A stretch of DNA of 39,746 nt from Verrucomicrobiota bacterium (GCA_019239825.1 JAFAZK010000147.1:1-39746); one strand, 5' to 3'. Shown: positions 1-8,817, numbered from the stretch's first letter. The notes: generated by a model not told the origin, from the letters alone. Made by a program: numbers and translations.

Positions 1-717
1 CAGTACTGCAAGGAAGTTCGAGGATGCCGTGACCACGTTCAATTGTTCGTTAAGTCGCGAAAGCGCGTCTGCCAAACATCCCCGGAGGTCATCTCTGAGG
101 GTCACTAACGCATGGCCCAGACTAACGTAGGATTCCAGATCAATCGGCACAGATAGATCTAACAATTTGGAATTGAAACAGCAGGAGAGCGTTTGTTCGA
201 ATAGGTATTTACCGCGGTAACGGGACGCCCCGGGCTCGAAGCAGCCAATAGCAATATCCAGTTCCCCTTCATCTAGCAATCGGTGGACCTCCGCTCGCTC
301 CGCCTGCCGCCCCAACAAGCGGATGCCCGGGGCCATACTGCGAAGCCGGGCTGTGAGATCCGGCACTACCAGCAGCTCGACATCACTAGAGAAACCTAAG
401 CGAAAAGTCCGGTCCTCTCGGCTTGGATCAAACGGCTCTTTCTGGCGTAAGATGTCCTCCATCTGTCGCAACGTTGAGCGAACTGCCGGAGCAATTTCGA
501 GGGCGCGAGCGGTCGGTCGCATAATCGATCCGTCTCGGACAAAGAGCTCGTCTTGCAGCAGCATTCGCAAGACAGAAAGGCTGTGACTCATCGCAGGCTG
601 TCTAACCCTAAGACGTGCCGCCGCCCGGGTAACACTGCGCTCCTCCATCAATGCGTCAAAGGAGATGAGCAGATTCAAATCGAACGAGCGCAGATCGAAA
701 TGATCGATGGAGCGCAT
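1..717 (-). CDS. LysR-family transcriptional regulator, NodD-like (3' end outside window)
   Basis: A reverse-strand reading frame stays open from an ATG at 717 to the window edge, giving 239 residues without a stop. The N-terminal part reads as a LysR winged helix-turn-helix (residues about 8-65: LNLLISFDALMEERSVTRAA, then RQPAMSHSLSVLR), and the substrate-binding fold begins near residue 95 (FRLGFSSDVELLVVPDL). The wording is closest to the NodD/NahR type of LysR regulators. About 60-70 C-terminal residues should lie beyond position 1. The gene is divergent from the hydrolase starting at 794 with only 76 bp between the starts, the usual arrangement for a LysR regulator controlling its neighbour. 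No clear Shine-Dalgarno is visible. The family is clear; the effector and target are inferred from position only. Confidence 0.9.
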   Translation of the reverse strand, partial: MRSIDHFDLRSFDLNLLISFDALMEERSVTRAAARLRVRQPAMSHSLSVLRMLLQDELFVRDGSIMRPTARALEIAPAVRSTLRQMEDILRQKEPFDPSREDRTFRLGFSSDVELLVVPDLTARLRSMAPGIRLLGRQAERAEVHRLLDEGELDIAIGCFEPGASRYRGKYLFEQTLSCCFNSKLLDLSVPIDLESYVSLGHALVTLRDDLRGCLADALSRLNEQLNVVTASSNFLAVL

Positions 718-793
718 CAGTTGGGTTGATTGGAGTCGGTGATGACCGGGTTCTAGCATACAGCAAATCAATTACTATCAGACTTCTCTAAGC

Positions 794-1723
794 ATGCAGC
801 ATCTCAACAAAATCTACCAGATTGGCGGCGCCACGGTGACACGCGTCGACGAAATCCCTTTGCCCGATGTTGCCCCCTCCGTGCTCTATCCGGATCTTGA
901 TCCTGGCGCTTTTAAGCAGTATGCGCGTTTTCTTGGCGACGGCTCGTATGACCGTAACACCGGTACGCTGACTGAGAGCATCCATACTTGGCTGGTCCAG
1001 TTCTCTGATTACACCATGCTCGTCGACACTGGAGTCGGCAACGGTAAAACTTTACCAGCTACGCCCCAATTCGGTCATCTCGATTTACCGTATCTTGATC
1101 GGCTTCTCGCCGCCGGCGTCCGACCGGAAGCCGTCGATTTCGTACTCTTGACGCATGTCCATATGGATCACGTCGGCTGGAATACCCGATTCGAAAATGG
1201 TCGTTGGCTCCCGACTTTCCCCAACGCTAAGTATATTTTCTCCCGCACCGAACAACAGTACAGCGCAAGTCTGTCAGGCCATACGCCAGCACCCGATTTG
1301 CCACCGCCCAGACTCGGTAAACCGATAAGGCAGCCTGCCCCGAATGTATACGACCAAAGCGTTGCTCCCATCATCGAAGCGGGACTAGCAGAATTGATTG
1401 ATGTCGATGGCGCCGAAGTCCTAGACGGGATTTCGTTTTTACCAACGCCCGGGCATAGCGTCGACCATGCCTCCATTCGTCTTCGTTCTGGCGGACAAGA
1501 AGCTCTGTTCTTGGGTGATGTCATGCATCATCCGCTGCAGGTATACCGTGCGAATCTCCGCTCCGTCTACTGCGAGTTTCCAGAAGCCGCTCGGGCCTCA
1601 CGGGAAAGGATCCTTTCCGACGCTTCTCAGAATCAAGCACTCTGCTTCACTTCTCATTTCGCAGAAACTTCCGCCGGCTATGTCCGCCGGGAAAACGATG
1701 GGTTTCAATGGCAATTCGTTTAA
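794..1723 (+). CDS. MBL-fold metallo-hydrolase (possible lactonase)
   Basis: This 309-residue protein belongs to the metallo-beta-lactamase fold hydrolases, which use a di-metal centre to open lactones, thioesters or similar bonds. The HxHxDH motif is present as THVHMDHVGW (H121, H123, D125, H126). The later ligands follow in order: TPGHSVDH (H221), LGDVMHHP (Asp near 241) and FTSHFAE (His near 288), so the metal site looks complete. There is no signal peptide, so it should be cytosolic. Its length and layout resemble the AttM/AiiA-like N-acyl homoserine lactonase group, but many members of that group act on other substrates, so the substrate is open. It is first in a same-strand run with the alpha/beta hydrolase (38 bp downstream) and the phosphoesterase, divergent from a LysR regulator that may control it. 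Confidence 0.88.
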   Translation: MQHLNKIYQIGGATVTRVDEIPLPDVAPSVLYPDLDPGAFKQYARFLGDGSYDRNTGTLTESIHTWLVQFSDYTMLVDTGVGNGKTLPATPQFGHLDLPYLDRLLAAGVRPEAVDFVLLTHVHMDHVGWNTRFENGRWLPTFPNAKYIFSRTEQQYSASLSGHTPAPDLPPPRLGKPIRQPAPNVYDQSVAPIIEAGLAELIDVDGAEVLDGISFLPTPGHSVDHASIRLRSGGQEALFLGDVMHHPLQVYRANLRSVYCEFPEAARASRERILSDASQNQALCFTSHFAETSAGYVRRENDGFQWQFV

Positions 1724-1761
1724 TCAAAATCCTTGGATGGCGGAGAGCCCATCCCTAGCTT

Positions 1762-2766
1762 ATGGATACCGCGATCACTACTGAGGACTTCTTTGCTCCC
1801 AGCGACACCGCCGGGATCGACTTACACCTCCGACGTAAGCGCTTGGCTCACGTCGAAAATTTTCCTTCCGAGCGAACTTTGCTCTTGATGCACGGCGCCA
1901 CTTTTTCTTCCGGAAGTTTGTTCGATGCCCCGGTGGGAGGTGCATCTTTCATGGATCAACTCGCTGCAGCCGGCTTTGATGTTTACGCGGTCGATCTGCG
2001 CGGATACGGTGCTTCGACCCGGCCGCCGGAAACAGTGGGAGCAACCGACCCAAGCAAGCGGCCTGTCCGGATCGAAACTGCCATCCGCGATCTTGGGACG
2101 GCGGTTAACTCTATTTTAGAGTCTCGCAAGCTGGATCAACTTAACCTGGTTGCAATGTCATGGGGCGGATCCGTCGCCGGCGGTTATACCGCAAAAAACC
2201 ATGGCAAGATCAAACGTCTGGCACTGATTGCTCCACTCTGGCTGCGAGAAACACCGGGCCGGATTGACGCAGGCGGCGATCTTCCCGCCTACCGCGAAGT
2301 CGATCTATTCAAATACGAAGAAGCTTGGCGTGCGGCCGCGCCAAAAGACGATCGAGACGGGTTGATTCCAGCAGAATGGTTCCGCCTGTGGGCAGAAAAC
2401 ACTCTAGCAATCGGTCCCCGAGGAGCCGCTCCAAATACCATTCTGGCCCCTTCGGGAGCAATTCAAGATATTCGTGAATACTGGGCAGCAAACCGACCGT
2501 TTTATGATCCGGGAGAAATCCGTGTACCAGTCTTGCTCATTCATGCGGAATGGGATGTCGACGTCCCCTTCGACACGGCCCGAGATTTCTTCAGCCGGCT
2601 AACCGCAGCGCCCTATCGGCGATGGATCGAGATCGGTCAGGGCACGCATATGGTCATTCTCGAGAAAAACCGCTGGCAAGTGGTTAACTCGATCGTCGAA
2701 TTCCTGAGCGAAGAGGTTGAATCGCCGACGCGATCGTTCGGTCGATCCCGAACCATTTTGCGATGA
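1762..2766 (+). CDS. alpha/beta hydrolase
   Basis: A 334-residue alpha/beta-hydrolase-fold enzyme, probably an esterase, lactonase or C-C hydrolase. The oxyanion-hole region is LLMHGATFSSGSLFD near residues 41-55. The nucleophile elbow is AMSWGGS with Ser133; it has Ala where the common GxSxG motif has its first Gly. The acid is likely Asp265 in EWDVDVPF and the general base His296 in GQGTHMVILE, so the triad is in the expected order. No signal peptide is seen. It follows the MBL-fold hydrolase by 38 bp and its stop overlaps a potential ATG of the next gene (ATGA), so co-transcription is likely. Two successive hydrolases suggest stepwise breakdown of an ester or lactone compound, but the substrate cannot be read from sequence. 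Confidence 0.9.
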   Translation: MDTAITTEDFFAPSDTAGIDLHLRRKRLAHVENFPSERTLLLMHGATFSSGSLFDAPVGGASFMDQLAAAGFDVYAVDLRGYGASTRPPETVGATDPSKRPVRIETAIRDLGTAVNSILESRKLDQLNLVAMSWGGSVAGGYTAKNHGKIKRLALIAPLWLRETPGRIDAGGDLPAYREVDLFKYEEAWRAAAPKDDRDGLIPAEWFRLWAENTLAIGPRGAAPNTILAPSGAIQDIREYWAANRPFYDPGEIRVPVLLIHAEWDVDVPFDTARDFFSRLTAAPYRRWIEIGQGTHMVILEKNRWQVVNSIVEFLSEEVESPTRSFGRSRTILR

Positions 2767-2831
2767 TCGATGCTCATTCTCACGTATTATCGATAGCCGC
2801 TGGCGAGGTTGAGAAACGGAGATTTAACCGA

Positions 2832-3623
2832 ATGTCGAAGAAGATCATTGCGCACTTCACGGACGCACATTTAGGGCAAAAACTCGTGATGGGACGCGGG
2901 ATAGAGAAGGATAAGATGCACTATGAGCATGAACCGGCCGAGCATCAGGAGAATCTGCGGCAGGTCCTCGATGATATCGCTCGAAAGGGAATTTCCAATA
3001 TTATCTTTGGGGGCGATATCGGCTCCTCGGAATCCGTCCCGAGATTCTTTGAGATCCTAAAGGCATACCCCTTCGCTCCGTCTCTCCTGCTGGGTAATCA
3101 TGATGCCTATGCCGACGTGACGAAGTACTCTCGTGGTGACTCCAACGCGCTCACCGGGAAGATGTGCTTCTCACAGGATGATGGTTTTTTCCGGTCGGTG
3201 TTTCTGGATACATCGGACAACACAGTCGGTGACAACCAGCTAACCTGGCTAAGACATCAAGCCGACGGAGCAAGTAAGATCGCTCTTTTTTTGCATCACC
3301 CGATCCTGGAAGTCGATACTCCTCTGGAACGCGCCGGCGCGACGCTAAGAGACCGAGATAAGCTCAGGATGCTTCTCAACGGACTGCCCTGCGAAGTTTG
3401 GGCGTTTTGTGGGCATTATCACATGGACGACGAAGTCTGGGAGGCAAACATTCGGCAATTCGTCACACCAGCGGTCTCCTATCAGATTGTGAAGCAGGCC
3501 GAAAGGGTCGAGGTGGAAACCGGCAGAGTCGGTTATCGCGTTCTGGAAATCGACGAAGGTGAGATCCGAACCGAGGTCGTGATGCTGGATCGAACGTATC
3601 ACGGAGGAGCAAAAAACAGTTGA
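2832..3623 (+). CDS. calcineurin-like metallophosphoesterase
   Basis: A cytosolic metallophosphoesterase of the class III cyclic-nucleotide phosphodiesterase/Icc type. Metal-binding motifs appear in canonical order: FTDAHLG (Dx[HN]), GGDIGSS (GDxx), LLGNHDAY (GNHD/E), LFLHHP and FCGHYHMDD (GHxH). I chose ATG 2832 (263 residues) because GGAG lies 10 bases upstream and the first beta strand (KKIIAHFTDAH) then falls at the N-terminus, as is usual for the family. An alternative ATG at 2763 overlaps the stop of the previous gene and would add 23 residues starting MIDAHSHV, which do not fit this family. Likely co-transcribed with the two hydrolases upstream. The phosphodiester substrate is unknown. 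Confidence 0.87.
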   Translation: MSKKIIAHFTDAHLGQKLVMGRGIEKDKMHYEHEPAEHQENLRQVLDDIARKGISNIIFGGDIGSSESVPRFFEILKAYPFAPSLLLGNHDAYADVTKYSRGDSNALTGKMCFSQDDGFFRSVFLDTSDNTVGDNQLTWLRHQADGASKIALFLHHPILEVDTPLERAGATLRDRDKLRMLLNGLPCEVWAFCGHYHMDDEVWEANIRQFVTPAVSYQIVKQAERVEVETGRVGYRVLEIDEGEIRTEVVMLDRTYHGGAKNS

Positions 3624-3803
3624 GACGTCCAACCATTTCGTAAATGAGCGCGCAATGTCGGCGCTTTCAGCGCTAGGTCGCTGCTGGCGGGATTCCTAGG
3701 GCTTCGCCCAGGCTATAGTGACTCGTCGCTTCGCGGCTAAATCGCCCATTCGCCGTTTCGGCCCAATAGGCAATACGCCCTCCCGGACTCTCCCATTCCG
3801 ATC

Positions 3804-4952
3804 TTAGCGGAACTGTCGAAAGAAGGCGCGCAAATCTTCCGCCAGAAGCTCCGGTTCTTCCGCGGCCGCGAAATGGCCGCCGCGAGGCATTTCGGACCAA
3901 TGTTGCACATTATACCCGCGCTCGATCCAAACTCGAGGAGGGAAAGGCAGTTCTTTGGGAAAATGGGCAATACCTGTTGGCGAATGCACGAACTCCCCTT
4001 CCCCAAAATGCAGCGGCGCTTTTCTGCCTTCAAAATACATGCGGAACGAAGAGTGGACCGTTTGTGTCATCCAGTAGAGTGTTACGCTCGCTAACAGTTC
4101 GTCCCGGGTGAATCGGCGGTATACATCACCGTCGCAATCAGACCATTCCCGGAACTTTTCCAGAATCCAGGCAGCCAAACCGGCCGGAGAATCATTAAGC
4201 CCAAAGGCGGCCGTTTGCGGTCGCGTTCTCTGAACATGGGAGTATGCGCCGCGTTCGTCCGCCCATTGGCCTATCACCTTAAAAAACTCTTCTTCCGCCC
4301 CAATGATTTTTGCATCTGCATCGAGAAACGGTCGGTAAGAACCGGGAATAAAGTTCAGGTGGAGAGCGATGATGCGTTCAGAATGGCGCAATCCGAGCGC
4401 GGTGCTCACGCCGGCGCCCAAGTCTCCTCCCTGGGCAGCAAAACGATAAAATCCCAGTTCGTTCATCAGACCCGCCCACAACTCAGCGACCCGAAACACA
4501 TTCATCCCGGGCGCAGCTGGGCGGTCGGAAAACCCGTAACCGGGTAACGATGGAATCACAACATCAAACGCGTCTGCGGCGCTCCCACCATGGCTGGCAG
4601 GATCGGCCAGCAACGGAATAATGCGCATCATCTCGAGAAATGATCCAGGCCATCCGTGGGTCAGGATCAATGGGATCGGAGCCGGCCCTTTGCCTCGCTC
4701 ATGGATAAAGTGGATCCCAATACCCTCAGACGAGTAGCGGTAATGGTGGAACGCGGAAAATCGTTCGACCTGCGCTTTCCAATCAAAACCGTCCCTCCAG
4801 TATGCGCAGATCTGCTGGAGAAAGCTTAGGTCCACACCGTACTCCCAGTTTGCTCCCGGGATTTCATCGGGCCATCGCGTTCGTGCCAACCGATCGCGGA
4901 GATCGTCTACTGCGGCTTGCGAGAAAGGAACACTGAAGGGTTCGATGCCCAT
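3804..4952 (-). CDS. epoxide hydrolase (EHN-type alpha/beta hydrolase)
   Basis: A 382-residue soluble epoxide hydrolase, converting epoxides to diols. The N-terminal EHN domain is clear (residues about 1-110: PFSVPFSQAAVDDLRDRLAR followed by TRWPDE and WEYGVDLSFL). The alpha/beta-hydrolase core follows, with the oxyanion motif HGWPGSFLE, GYGFSDRP, the nucleophile Asp in QGGDLGAG and the late His in PRGGHFAAAEEPELLAEDLR. The QGGD nucleophile separates epoxide hydrolases from Ser-esterases. I prefer ATG 4952; a TTG at 4982 would add ten residues. It converges with the phosphoesterase and is divergent from the small exported protein at 5006, leaving 53 bp between starts. It fits the detoxification theme of this region. 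Confidence 0.92.
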   Translation of the reverse strand: MGIEPFSVPFSQAAVDDLRDRLARTRWPDEIPGANWEYGVDLSFLQQICAYWRDGFDWKAQVERFSAFHHYRYSSEGIGIHFIHERGKGPAPIPLILTHGWPGSFLEMMRIIPLLADPASHGGSAADAFDVVIPSLPGYGFSDRPAAPGMNVFRVAELWAGLMNELGFYRFAAQGGDLGAGVSTALGLRHSERIIALHLNFIPGSYRPFLDADAKIIGAEEEFFKVIGQWADERGAYSHVQRTRPQTAAFGLNDSPAGLAAWILEKFREWSDCDGDVYRRFTRDELLASVTLYWMTQTVHSSFRMYFEGRKAPLHFGEGEFVHSPTGIAHFPKELPFPPRVWIERGYNVQHWSEMPRGGHFAAAEEPELLAEDLRAFFRQFR

Positions 4953-5005
4953 AGGTGATGGTGGAAATTTCGCTATATCCAAACGAACATTAGACGGTTT
5001 GATCT

Positions 5006-5497
5006 ATGAAAAAAGTCTTAGTCGCGTTGTTTTGCGCCACCGCGATGGCCCCTCTGGTGTCCGGCCTTACGATCACACGCCAGGGTGGCACAGAAGAGGA
5101 ATTGAAGCCGATACAGGAAGCGAGTGACGAGACCACTGCTGAACTGGATAACGAGCAAGCTGGTTACTACAATGTGGCAAATCAGGTTCACGCGAGGGTC
5201 ACGGAGGTGACAAATGATACCAGAGACGACCATCAATTGATCCGCATGCATTGGACGGCGAATGCGGACGTTTGGATTCGGGCATTCAAGCTCCAGTTCA
5301 CCTATTTTGACGAAAATCGGAAGCCGATTAAAACCGAAAGCCGGTGGATTTGCAGCCTGAACGAAGATGGTTCTTTCAATATGATTCCACCTCATTCGCC
5401 GATCGATGAGTGGCACGAGCTCACGTTGCTAACCGACGAGGCGAACAAGCTAAAATCGGTGACCGTAGCAGTCGAAATTGCATACGAATCAGACTAA
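5006..5497 (+). CDS. small exported protein of unknown function
   Basis: I do not recognise the family of this 163-residue protein. The N-terminus (MKKVLVALFCATAMAPLVSG) is a credible Sec signal peptide with no lipobox cysteine at the cleavage point. The mature part starts with an acidic, Thr/Glu-rich stretch and then reads as alternating beta strands (IRMHWTANADVWIRAFKLQF, TYFDENRKPIKTES, SVTVAVEIAYESD), suggesting a small immunoglobulin-like or beta-sandwich domain outside the cytoplasm. One Cys (WICSLNE) is present. It is divergent from the epoxide hydrolase and its stop is 5 bp from the converging oxidoreductase gene. Its length, signal peptide and tight fit between neighbours support a real gene. 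No function is proposed. Confidence 0.68.
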   Translation: MKKVLVALFCATAMAPLVSGLTITRQGGTEEELKPIQEASDETTAELDNEQAGYYNVANQVHARVTEVTNDTRDDHQLIRMHWTANADVWIRAFKLQFTYFDENRKPIKTESRWICSLNEDGSFNMIPPHSPIDEWHELTLLTDEANKLKSVTVAVEIAYESD

Positions 5498-5502
5498 GCC
5501 AC

Positions 5503-6528
5503 TTACTCCAGGATAACAGAACCAGCGGCGGTCATTTCGGCCCTCAAAATTGGTTTTTCCCCGTCCCCTCCGATATAAGAAATGGCATCTTGAATCTTTT
5601 CGAATTCAAACACTTTGCCCCGCTTTGTCCTGAAATGAGGCATCGCGATTGTTCCCGAGAGCTGTTGCAATGCGGTTTCGAGTTCTCGCGGATTCTGTAC
5701 TGTCGCACTCCGGAAATTGCTAAAGCTCTTAAGACTAAGGTCTTTCGCCATCAAAACATCGCCAGCGATGCGAAAGAAACCCTCGGTACCTAGACGGCCA
5801 TACGAATAAATCGTCGCGTGAGCCGGGAGTGATGGAGCAATCCGATTGACCAGTTCCGCGCCAACGCCATCGAAAACCGCGGTCGTTTCGAGTCGTCGCG
5901 TTATATCGGCAATATCCTGCTCGAAAGACCTCGATTCTTGGACCAACACGTTGTCGGCGCCAAGATTCCTCAACTCCTGTTTACCCTGTTCGTCTCGCAC
6001 GAGACAAAGAACCGGAATCCGATTCGCCAGGGCGATCCCCAGCATCGCGATCCCGGTGGCCGACGCGCCCGCCGTGATCAGAACACCTTTGTGACCTTCG
6101 CTGGCAGCCTGTCTCCAAAATGCATAGGGAGTTATGACATTTACCAGCGATCCGGAATAGTCCTGCGTATCGACCTCGTCTGGTAGAAGGATACAGTTCA
6201 ATCGGTGCAACTGCGCGTATTCGCACCAGGTACCGATTAGATTTTCGCTTTTTTGCAAAGACCTATAGACCGCCACTTTTTTCCCAACGTAGCTTGGCGG
6301 CACCCCTTCCCCTGCGGAAACGACGATGCCCGCACCAGAAACACCCCACACATCATAGACGCTAAGTGCCAGATCGGGTGGAGGCATGCGCCCCAAGAAA
6401 AATTTATCACCCGGATTGATCGCGCATGCATCCATGCGAACGATGACGTGGTCACGCGGCGGCTTCTCCGGCGTTGGAACATCGCGCGCTATCAGCGTTT
6501 GATTAGCTACAACACAAATTGCTTTCAT
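5503..6528 (-). CDS. MDR-family zinc-less alcohol dehydrogenase / quinone oxidoreductase-like protein
   Basis: A 341-residue medium-chain dehydrogenase/reductase. The GroES-like N-terminal domain runs MKAICVV...VIVRMDACAINPGDKFFLG. The nucleotide-binding fold follows, with ITAGASATGIAMLGIALANR replacing the usual GxxGxxG glycine pattern and a basic/acidic turn (LVRDEQGKQEL) that may favour NADPH. The structural-zinc cysteine cluster of true alcohol dehydrogenases is absent, as in quinone oxidoreductases and enoyl reductases. I chose ATG 6528 because MKAIxV is the usual family start; a TTG at 6570 would add 14 unconserved residues. It lies 62 bp downstream of a second MDR gene on the same strand and is probably co-transcribed with it. 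The substrate is unknown. Confidence 0.87.
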   Translation of the reverse strand: MKAICVVANQTLIARDVPTPEKPPRDHVIVRMDACAINPGDKFFLGRMPPPDLALSVYDVWGVSGAGIVVSAGEGVPPSYVGKKVAVYRSLQKSENLIGTWCEYAQLHRLNCILLPDEVDTQDYSGSLVNVITPYAFWRQAASEGHKGVLITAGASATGIAMLGIALANRIPVLCLVRDEQGKQELRNLGADNVLVQESRSFEQDIADITRRLETTAVFDGVGAELVNRIAPSLPAHATIYSYGRLGTEGFFRIAGDVLMAKDLSLKSFSNFRSATVQNPRELETALQQLSGTIAMPHFRTKRGKVFEFEKIQDAISYIGGDGEKPILRAEMTAAGSVILE

Positions 6529-6590
6529 ATTCGTTTTACTATTTCCGAGAGGGCTAAGCAGCGTTGACAAGATCTAGAGGCCTTAAGTTG

Positions 6591-7514
6591 TCAGACTACT
6601 TTCAGGACAATTTTACCGCGAACGTGCCCTTTTTCGCTTAACTCGTGAGCCTGTCGTGCATCGGAAAGCGCTAACACTTTTTCGACGAATACCTTTACGC
6701 GCCCTGAATCAACGAGCTTCGCGATTTCTGCCAACTGCGCTGAATCTGCCTGCATACCGAGCATTTCAGCACGCACACCATACTTGGCAGCCAGTTCGGG
6801 CGCCGGTGGTTGGACAAGAGAAATCAGAATGCCGCCTTTGTTCAGGACCTTCCAAGAACGTTCCTGGGTATCGCCACCAATGGTGTCAAAGACTACGTCC
6901 ACACCTTCGACTGCATCGTCAAAGCGCGTCTTTTCGTAGTCGCTGGGTTCGTCAGTTCCAAGCTCCTCGAGAAAAGCCTGATTTTTCGCTGAAGCGGTCC
7001 CTATCACATACGCACCCTTCCATTTAGCTAACTGGACAGCGAAACTCCCCACCCCTCCGGCGGCGCCGTGAATCAGCACCTTCTGGCCGGCGGCAAGCTG
7101 CGACTTTTCGAGCAGTGCTTGCCACGCGGTTAATGCCGCCACAGGGATCGCGGCCGCTTGTAAATGATCAACCGACTTCGGCTTGAGCGCCGCTTCTGGC
7201 TCTGTGAGGATCGCGTACTCGGCGTAGGTGCCGTCGCGGTTTGTCTTGGCGTAAACTTCGTCGCCTTGCTTAAATTTGGTGACCCCAGGGCCAACGGCTT
7301 CGACGACCCCGGAACCATCCCAGCCAGGAATAAACGGCGGGCTATGAGGAAAGAAGTCCTTCAAGTAACCGGCGCGGGTCTTCCAGTCCAAAGGATTGAC
7401 CGACGCTGCCTGAACTTTAATGAGCAACTCACCAGCAGCCGGCATCGGGACTGCCACATCTTCGTACCGCAGTACTTCCGGGCCGCCGTAGTTGTGAATT
7501 CTGATCGCTTTCAT
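6591..7514 (-). CDS. NADP-dependent quinone oxidoreductase-like MDR protein
   Basis: A 307-residue zinc-less MDR oxidoreductase of the quinone oxidoreductase type, which reduces quinones or activated alkenes using NADPH. Seen are the canonical start MKAIRIHNYGGPEVL, the family motif VQAASVNPLDWKTRAGY, the glycine-rich turn IHGAAGGVGSFAVQLAKWKG (AxxGxxG with GGVG), VVFDTIGGDTQERSW and the C-terminal HVRGKIVLKV. No structural-zinc Cys cluster is present. Length is normal. It is divergent from the LysR regulator at 7712, and the 197 bp between the starts contains a 93-bp iterated inverted repeat, so regulation by that LysR protein is a reasonable guess. It is upstream of, and probably in one operon with, the other MDR gene. 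Confidence 0.92.
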   Translation of the reverse strand: MKAIRIHNYGGPEVLRYEDVAVPMPAAGELLIKVQAASVNPLDWKTRAGYLKDFFPHSPPFIPGWDGSGVVEAVGPGVTKFKQGDEVYAKTNRDGTYAEYAILTEPEAALKPKSVDHLQAAAIPVAALTAWQALLEKSQLAAGQKVLIHGAAGGVGSFAVQLAKWKGAYVIGTASAKNQAFLEELGTDEPSDYEKTRFDDAVEGVDVVFDTIGGDTQERSWKVLNKGGILISLVQPPAPELAAKYGVRAEMLGMQADSAQLAEIAKLVDSGRVKVFVEKVLALSDARQAHELSEKGHVRGKIVLKVV

Positions 7515-7605
7515 GCAGGTATTATCCGACGGCCCCTTAGCAGCTGAGAAAGACTATGTTTCTTGCCTGAGCATAACTGATAGGTATACTCCCCAGGAGG
7601 CCCAG

Positions 7606-7698
7606 AATCACAAATTACAGATGACAAATGGGGAGTCTCCCTCGGAACGTTTAGTGGCCCGCCCGGCATCTGTCATTTGTGATCTGTCATCTGTGATT
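7606..7698. repeat. Iterated inverted-repeat element A
   Basis: The left arm (7606-7630) and right arm (7667-7698) are imperfect reverse complements, matching at about 22 of 25 positions. Each arm is itself built from short near-repeats of the type ATCACAGATGACAAATG, so the arms can pair in several registers. The centre is 36 unrelated bases. The element fills the divergent promoter region between the MDR oxidoreductase and the LysR gene, and its right end is 13 bases from the LysR start codon, where a Shine-Dalgarno should be. It has the same architecture and size as element B at 33827-33924, though the repeat unit differs. Confidence 0.8.
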
Positions 7699-7711
7699 TT
7701 TGCTTTGGTCC

Positions 7712-8611
7712 ATGGAGCTTCGGCATCTTCGATACTTCGTCTGCGTAGCCGAGATTGAAAACGTCTCGCGCGCCGCGCTAAATCTGCACATCTCACAACC
7801 GGCACTGAGCCGGCAGATTCGAGACCTTGAGGATGAGCTCGGTGTACTGGTGCTAGAGCGCACTGCCAAATCGGTGAGCTTGACCGAGGCCGGACGCGTT
7901 TTCCTTAAGGAAGCTCGCGCCGTCTTAGAGCGGGCGGATCAAGCGATAAAAAAAGCGCGAGCGGTCGCCGGTGCAGACATCGAGTTGCGCGTTGGCCATT
8001 CGCCTACTCCCATCGCGCCTCTGCTGCCGGTGATCCTCCGGGCCTTTCAGCGCGCAATGCCGCAGGTCCGCCTAAGATTATACGACTGGACAAATACTGA
8101 GAATCTTCGTGGCTTACGTGAGGGCCGGTTACATCTTGCATTTGCGTGGCTTCCGCCACGAAAATCTGCACTTCAAACCTTGCGCTTCGAAGCATTAAGA
8201 CAAGAACATTCCCGTTTGGCGGTGTCGCCAAAACACCGGTTCGCCCGCCGCGATAGCGTGTCCTTGGCGGAAGCGGCTCGTGAACCCTTCGTCGGCTACA
8301 ACCGCGGAGAATATCGCGACTACTACCGGCGTCTGAACACCGTTTTTGCCAAAGTCACAGCTAAGCCTCGGATCGTTGAAGAGCATGATGGATTCTCTAG
8401 CCTCATTCCGGCGATCGAGTCTGGCAGAGGAGTTGCACTAGTATCCGAGTCATTCGTTCACTCGGCCGGCAAGAGAGTGAAGCTTGTGCGCCTTACTCCT
8501 GAAGCAAAACCTGCCACTCTTGCCATCGTGGCACCTGCCGGCCCACTTTCCGCCGCAGCCGAGAAGTTCTGGCAGTGCGCTAAAGACGCGGCGTCTCAAG
8601 CGGCACGATAG
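7712..8611 (+). CDS. LysR-family transcriptional regulator
   Basis: A 299-residue LysR-type regulator. The N-terminal winged HTH is textbook: MELRHLRYFVCVAEIENVSR, then ALNLHISQPALSRQIRDLED. The effector-binding domain starts near residue 88 (ELRVGHSPTPIAPLLPVILR) and shows the two-lobed pattern ending in GRGVALVSESF. I chose ATG 7712 because MELRHLRYF is the standard family start. There is no Shine-Dalgarno; the space before the ATG is taken up by inverted-repeat element A. It is divergent from the two MDR oxidoreductase genes and is the likely regulator of them. The subgroup resembles aromatic-catabolism regulators (CatR/BenM-like), which is a loose impression only. Confidence 0.93.
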   Translation: MELRHLRYFVCVAEIENVSRAALNLHISQPALSRQIRDLEDELGVLVLERTAKSVSLTEAGRVFLKEARAVLERADQAIKKARAVAGADIELRVGHSPTPIAPLLPVILRAFQRAMPQVRLRLYDWTNTENLRGLREGRLHLAFAWLPPRKSALQTLRFEALRQEHSRLAVSPKHRFARRDSVSLAEAAREPFVGYNRGEYRDYYRRLNTVFAKVTAKPRIVEEHDGFSSLIPAIESGRGVALVSESFVHSAGKRVKLVRLTPEAKPATLAIVAPAGPLSAAAEKFWQCAKDAASQAAR

Positions 8612-8817
8612 ATGCCACTTAGGCGCACGTATTACATAATCGCTAGCGCGATCGCCTACTCGCTCACTTCCAACCTGGCACCCGTAGGCGTTGGTGCCGG
8701 AGGTCAACTTAAACGGATCTCCGCTGTTTTCAGTGGGTATCGCGTGCAGTAGAAGAGTCTGCTGCAAGGTCAGACTCTTAATTGAACAGAAGAGCACCAA
8801 GGTCACCAAGGGGGAAT

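Noticed and set aside
3660..3675. A terminator after the phosphoesterase gene (GCGCT-TTC-AGCGC).
   Set aside because: The stem is only five base pairs with a three-base loop and no T-run; too weak to call.
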